Of a stretch of 64,000 bases of DNA, positions 59,278 through 64,000 are shown one piece after another (within the stretch, counting starts at the first letter, position 1; each line of letters begins with the position of its first letter). Both the position numbers and the translations under genes were made by a program. The notes under the pieces were generated by a model. That model saw only the letters and a list, made by a program, of their open reading frames with translations, ran no database searches and had not been told where the DNA came from. Source of the DNA: Azadirachta indica (taxonomy: Eukaryota; Streptophyta; Magnoliopsida; Sapindales; Meliaceae); the NCBI GenBank assembly GCA_022749755.1, contig CM040442.1, forward strand, positions 12,188,457-12,252,456, in the 5' to 3' direction.

Positions 59278-62200
59278 GCTTGCTTGTTGTCTACTTAATG
59301 AGCCTTCACTGTCACCCCTATCTTTTAGGTAAAGTGAAGTCAAATCAATTAGCAGCCCAACCTCTTTGTTTGAAGCTTTCCAAAAAGCTTCTACTTGTTT
59401 TGATTTTGAAGCTTTTCTTCCCCGAAGTCCAAAAAACATCAATAGACTTGCAATGTAACTAGAGTATAGACATCATCCTAAAAATCATTGCACTAACGAA
59501 CTGAGACTTCAATATGTTTTTCTAAAATTAGTAATTAATAAGTGTAGTGACCCAAATTCTAGAAATTTATATGAACTTTTTTTTTATGAATTTCATATTT
59601 AAATTTTTTAGTTGGGTGTATCAATAATTTTTAGAGATAATTTAGTTGGTTCAGCTCTTATCGTAAAAGTAAGTAGTTAAATGATTATTTCCACTCTCAT
59701 CAACTTTAATATCTTAATTTTTTTAATTTGTATTTGTTTAAAGATGAAGTGGAACTTGAGTGTACAAATAAAAAGAAAAAAGAAGAAAAAAAGGTACAAA
59801 AAACTGTATTCTAAGTCATGAAGTTTGTTTAAAACTAGTATGTTATAATTTTTAAAGTTAAATATAAGAAAATGAGTACTAATATGTTAGTTTATGTAAG
59901 CTATATTTTTAATTGTTAAATGTTTAGATTTAATAATTTATAAATAATATAAGAAATTGTTCATTCATCTTTTAATATACATTATATTCAATCCCTTTCA
60001 AATTAATTATTATAATTGTGTGTTTTGGAACACATTAGATGTGCCCACCCACTAGCCAACTGTTTAGTGTTGTCTTACTGCAATAAGAACCTGACTTGCA
60101 TTCTTATTTCATAATTCATGTTATCACATTCACACCCAAAGTCACAATTAAACTACAATATTTAATTTTAAGTATTCATTTATTCTTTTAAGAGATCCAT
60201 CCTCGAACTTCTCAAATTTATTGGAATAGATTTCTTTTTTTCTTTGTTTGGGAATAGACCTGACATTAGACTAAATGGTTGATGGTTTTTCAACAAATAT
60301 TTAATCATACAAGTACTTTTTTAAATTACATAAAGTTTTCTGGTGCCGAAATTTGTATTGATTTATATAAAATAATATTGCTTTTACACTGTTCGGCAAA
60401 AATTCAATCATATTTTGAATATGTTAAAAAAAATTCTCTTCATTAAATATAGTTAAAATTGGAGGTTCAAATTAATTAAGAGTATTGCAATTTCCATTCC
60501 TCTAATCTTCTTTTAAAATCAGTTCTTTAAATGCCCCAATTAAATAACTTTTAAAAATATTATCACTTTAATTTACAGTAATTATTTCTAAATAAATCAC
60601 TTTAAGTACATGAAAAAATTATTGTTAACTAGGATAACATAACAGAAAAAATTACAATATTCATAATATTAATTTTCAAATTCGATAATTTTCCTGAACA
60701 ATATAAAGTACCAATATGGTGATAGATTAAGATTTGTTCATTACCATCATTTATCTTCTTCTTAAACCTCAAAAAAAGGGGAAAGCAATTTAGTGAAACA
60801 CTAATATTGTTGGATAAACAAAGAATAAGATATATGAAAAGATGGATAAAATTATTCATATAAAAGTTAATTCTCATAGAGTAATCAAGAAGAACATGTA
60901 ATTTCACTGTAAATAAGAAAGAAGCGATGTACGGTGGTAAGGTTAATTGAGAAAAAATATTAAAAAATTGTTAAACAAAATAATTTATTTTCTAATAATT
61001 TAAAGTTTATTCTTAAAAACGAATTTTCTAATAATAGTAGAAACTAATTTATTAACGTGAAGAAATTATATCTTCATTCATTGTGTACATGAAAACTTAT
61101 GTACTAATTTGTTAATAAGTAACATTAATTGAGTATTTCTTTCAAATTAATTTTCGATTTTTTTTGTAGTTGATGTGAGATAGCGTACATTCAAAATTAG
61201 TACCCATAAACAAAAATTAAAAGTAAATTTGACAAGATAAAAATAAAATAGAATGAAACATAGAAATAATATACATGCATTCTTATAGTTGTATATACAA
61301 GCATACGTACTTACATATACACGTGGGAGGAGTGATGGTGATGATCTTTTCTCCTCGTGACAGTAAATAGTAGACACGTGACAGAGAACAAGTGGAGACC
61401 TACTTTCTCTTGCGGCAATGTACAGTAAGGTATATGAGAGGAAAAATGCTAGTCAAATTCTTTCTCCTCAGTGCTTATATGAACTAGGAGGCATTAGGAC
61501 TAGAGGTATGACTTTCTTTCACAGAACTCTATAAAATCAAACCCTAATTCTCTCTTCTTCCTCCAAAAACTAGTAGCCTGACTTGATCATCGAAGGCTTT
61601 TTGCTGGTGACTCCATCAATGCCTCCTGACTTGCTTTGTGACTCAAGTATCTTCCTTCAAATAAGTAGGAAAGGAAAACTTGTCTTGGTAGGGAAACTAA
61701 CAAGGGATACTAGGTTAGTGAGTGAAGTCCAATGCTTTCGAGGACACTTTTCTCGACTCATTAATAAATTAAGATTGTTGACTATAAATCTTTCTACTGG
61801 TATCGACATGTCATGAGGCAAAATTTTAACATCAATAGGTTTGTCTACTTTAAACTTTTTAATTTTTAGGGTTATTTTTAGCTTTATCTCAAATTTATTG
61901 ACAATTTTTTAAAGTAACTTGAAATGTTAGAAAGCCATATGTATTAATACCAAATCGCTACTATCTTTAATAGAAGATAGTGCAATGACACATTTACCCC
62001 TATTGTTGCTAATATTGTGTGTATAAAGATGAAAATAACCCTATGTATAGTTTTTTCTTTTTCGCTCCTTGATCTCTTCTCTTTCCCTCCCTTTGTTTCT
62101 CTCAAACTCTTTCCTCTCTCTTTTCTTCTACTTTTTGCTGTCAACTAAGAAAGCCATCCTATGATTTGTGCCACAAACTACTAGAACCATCACATGTGGT

Positions 62201-63000
62201 CTGCTTAGTGGCTTCGCACAACCATGCCTTGCAACCCATGCAATGGCTTCGTAAGGCACAAGCAAGAAAATGTTGGCACAATAATAGTGTCGTAGTGAGG
62301 CAATGAGCATGATTTATACAACCATTTTAGGTCATTAAGAGGCCACCACATTCAGAAACTAGATTCATTCTTTTTTTCATGTGTTCTGATGGATAATAGA
62401 TTTTATTTTCATGTGTTGAAATTGAAATCCTAATTTGATTTTGGGTAATTGAGAACCTTAATTTGATTTTACAAAACTCTAATTTGATCTTGAAAAACCT
62501 CAATTTCGATTCTGATATACTCTAATTTGATTTCTTTAGTACTTGAAACTATAAATAAAATAAATGAATTATAATAATAATTATTTTATACATTAGTTTT
62601 GAATCCATGGGCTAAATTGAAATTCCACAACATGAAATGTGTTTTTTTCCCAAAAAAAAAATGAAAACTATTCAATTCCTTTTTTACCTTTGACATCATT
62701 AAATAAGAACCTTAATAGGGGCATTGCTCATGACATTTCAATAATTCAAGTTATATTTGAAGATTGTCAATAAATTTAGGTAAGATAGAGACCTGTATGA
62801 GATTGAGTTTCACCACAATGAATTTGCTCATATTGAAAATTATATCAAATACCAGCAAACATTATATAGAAGAGATGCTTTATGGATATTTTTGTTTTGA
62901 CCCAAAAAGCTTGAATAGCTTCAAACAATGGCAATCGAATATAAAGTACTAAACAAGTGCACAACACTTCAAGCTCTCTCAACTTTTGTATGAGAGCTCT
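59278..63000. other. Gene-free stretch; possible gypsy LTR relic and G-box pair
   Basis: No gene recognised over 3.7 kb. 61440-61830 has a TATA-like CTATAAAATC, AAACCCTAATT, then CTGACTTGATCATCGAAGGC, in the style of plant gypsy (Tat/Athila-type) LTRs, so it may be a solo LTR relic. ACACGTG occurs at about 61320 and 61374 (G-box/ABRE-like) just upstream of it. Open frames here have no recognised domain. Confidence 0.4.
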
Positions 63001-63724
63001 GTTGGTTGTGATTCAAAAACTAATAATATCTGAACTTAGTCAGAGATCAAATTAAGAATGATGAACAAGCATTTCATAAGAATAGATGACCTAAAGAACT
63101 TTGAGGTTAGGACCAAGTTAAGTAGGTACTAGGTTAGGTTAAGACCAAGTCAAGTTAAGTTATTCTCAGGTCAAGTGATTAGCTTGAGATTAGTCAGGAG
63201 CTTCGCTGGTCAGGTCAGGTGTACGCTTATATTAGGTGAGGACTCAGAACAGATATAGGAAAGATTTTGTTTAGTCTCTCACATACAATCTTGGAAGTTT
63301 ATTAGAAGCAAATAACAAAATTAGTTATTCTATTAGTGGTGTTGAGTATGTTTATAAATACGAGTCTTCGTCCTTTCAAGAGAGAGACAAAATGTTGGTT
63401 TTAGTGGGAGAAAATCAAGTGAGAGAAAGTTTAGAATTAGCAAGAGTCGATTCAAGAGAGCATTTGAAGTTTCTTCAAACCTTGTAATTGCAATCTTGAT
63501 TCGTGATAATAAAATTCCCTTTGAGCTGGTTCGACAATAGATGTAGGTCATCTTTGTCGAACCACTTATATCTATAGTCTTGATTTGTTTGCAATTTGAT
63601 TTCATTCTTTTTTGTAATTTCCTATTATCGAGTAATTATAAGTTAGTTTTGATTCATCAAGGCTTAGATTATTCCTTTAAAATAGAATCTTGATTTGGTT
63701 TTGTTCATTTCGTTGCACACCAAC

Positions 63725-63736
63725 TAGTATCAGAGC
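63725..63736 (+). other. copia primer-binding site at the right edge
   Basis: TAGTATCAGAGC, one base from the tRNA-Met-type TGGTATCAGAGC, directly upstream of a copia gag start. The sequence to its left, ending near 63720 and containing TTTATAAATACGAG at 63352-63365, is most likely the 5' LTR; its left end cannot be fixed from one copy. Confidence 0.65.
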
Positions 63737-63744
63737 TTTGTTTC

Positions 63745-64000
63745 ATGAAAATGGTGCAACCGAGACTAGACCTTGAGGAATTCAATGGTGATAACAACTT
63801 CAATCTATTAAGAATCAAAATAAAACCATTGCTAGGTCATCAACGATTAGAGGAAGATCTTGATGGTGATGAAGACTCACCTGAAAGCTTGTTTGCAAGT
63901 GAAAAGAAAGAAATTCTAAGAAAGCCATATAGAGCTATTGTCTTGAGCTTAAGTAATAGAGTCTTGAGGGAAGTGTCAAACAAGAAGATAGCAGTTGGAT
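63745..64000 (+). CDS. copia gag N-terminus, open to the window edge (partial)
   Basis: The frame opens at ATG 63745 (an alternative ATG is at 63751) and stays open for 85 codons to the end of the window. The translation runs MKMVQPRLDLEEFNGDNNF and continues with RIKIKPLLGHQRLEEDLDGDE, EKKEILRKPYRAIVLSLSNRVLREVSNKKIAVG. This is the UBN2/DUF4219-type copia gag start (EFDG..NF..W..KM.ALL...GLE.AL.G... A...I.L.L.D.VLREV). The usual Trp in the W..KM block reads L (NLLRIKIK). Gag forms the virus-like particle of the element. It is the only transposon frame in the window without a visible break, but just the first part is seen. Confidence 0.75.
   Translation, partial: MKMVQPRLDLEEFNGDNNFNLLRIKIKPLLGHQRLEEDLDGDEDSPESLFASEKKEILRKPYRAIVLSLSNRVLREVSNKKIAVG

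Noticed and set aside
61583..61816. A 77-codon plus-strand frame
   Set aside because: No known domain; the surrounding sequence looks like an LTR relic.
1..64000. CRISPR arrays, rRNA genes, tRNA genes, riboswitches
   Set aside because: No regularly spaced identical repeats with unique spacers were seen, and no rRNA or tRNA sequence (A and B boxes with a cloverleaf) was recognised; the genome type is a plant nuclear one.

Overview
The window looks like AT-rich nuclear DNA of a flowering plant, very probably a eudicot. It carries TIR-NBS-LRR (TNL) resistance-gene homologues with plant-type exon structure, a class absent from grasses, and intron-bearing remnants of other plant gene families. 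It is packed with nested plant transposable elements: CACTA, Mutator/MULE, MITEs, Ty1/copia, a gypsy-type element, a LARD-like element and an L1-like retroposon. The exact species cannot be told from the sequence; a woody eudicot such as a citrus relative is only a guess. I found no gene in the window that is clearly intact.

Region by region. 1-4400: a decayed CACTA (En/Spm) transposon with two inverted copies of its 5' part, a MITE nested in one of them, and a separate 264-bp Mutator-type MITE with a 9-bp target duplication. 4546-9833: a small polyadenylated retroposon flanked by a 15-bp duplication and split by a Ty1/copia element on the minus strand. 10485-11155: a large foldback (hairpin) element. 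12910-18071: a structurally complete but coding-dead copia element with 222-bp LTRs and a perfect 5-bp target duplication. 18077-24560: gene-poor DNA with a copia pol fragment on the plus strand.

24564-45726 is the core of the window: two TNL copies arranged head to head (TNL1 on the minus strand, TNL2 on the plus strand). Their upstream sequences are homologous, so this is an inverted duplication. Both are pseudogenes with different lesions. Between them lie a 3.6-kb element with very long inverted repeats (31245-34819) and a 5668-bp MULE (35099-40766). The MULE landed 2 bp upstream of the TNL2 start codon; the empty target site is preserved in TNL1.

47350-51909 is a non-coding LTR element (LARD-like) that carries a fragment of a receptor-kinase gene and degenerate tandem repeats. 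52000-54450 holds an LRR remnant, an inverted repeat and MITE-like sequence. 54972-56362 is a five-exon short-chain dehydrogenase/reductase gene broken by a small deletion. 57356-59272 is a compact gypsy-type element encoding only a decayed gag, with a perfect 5-bp target duplication. 59278-63000 has no recognisable gene. The window ends inside a copia element whose gag frame is still open (63745-64000).

Taken together this is a resistance-gene cluster that is being taken apart by transposons. Several insertions can be timed relative to each other because an intact paralogous site is present in the same window. All homology calls come from my own reading of translations and repeats, not from database searches.
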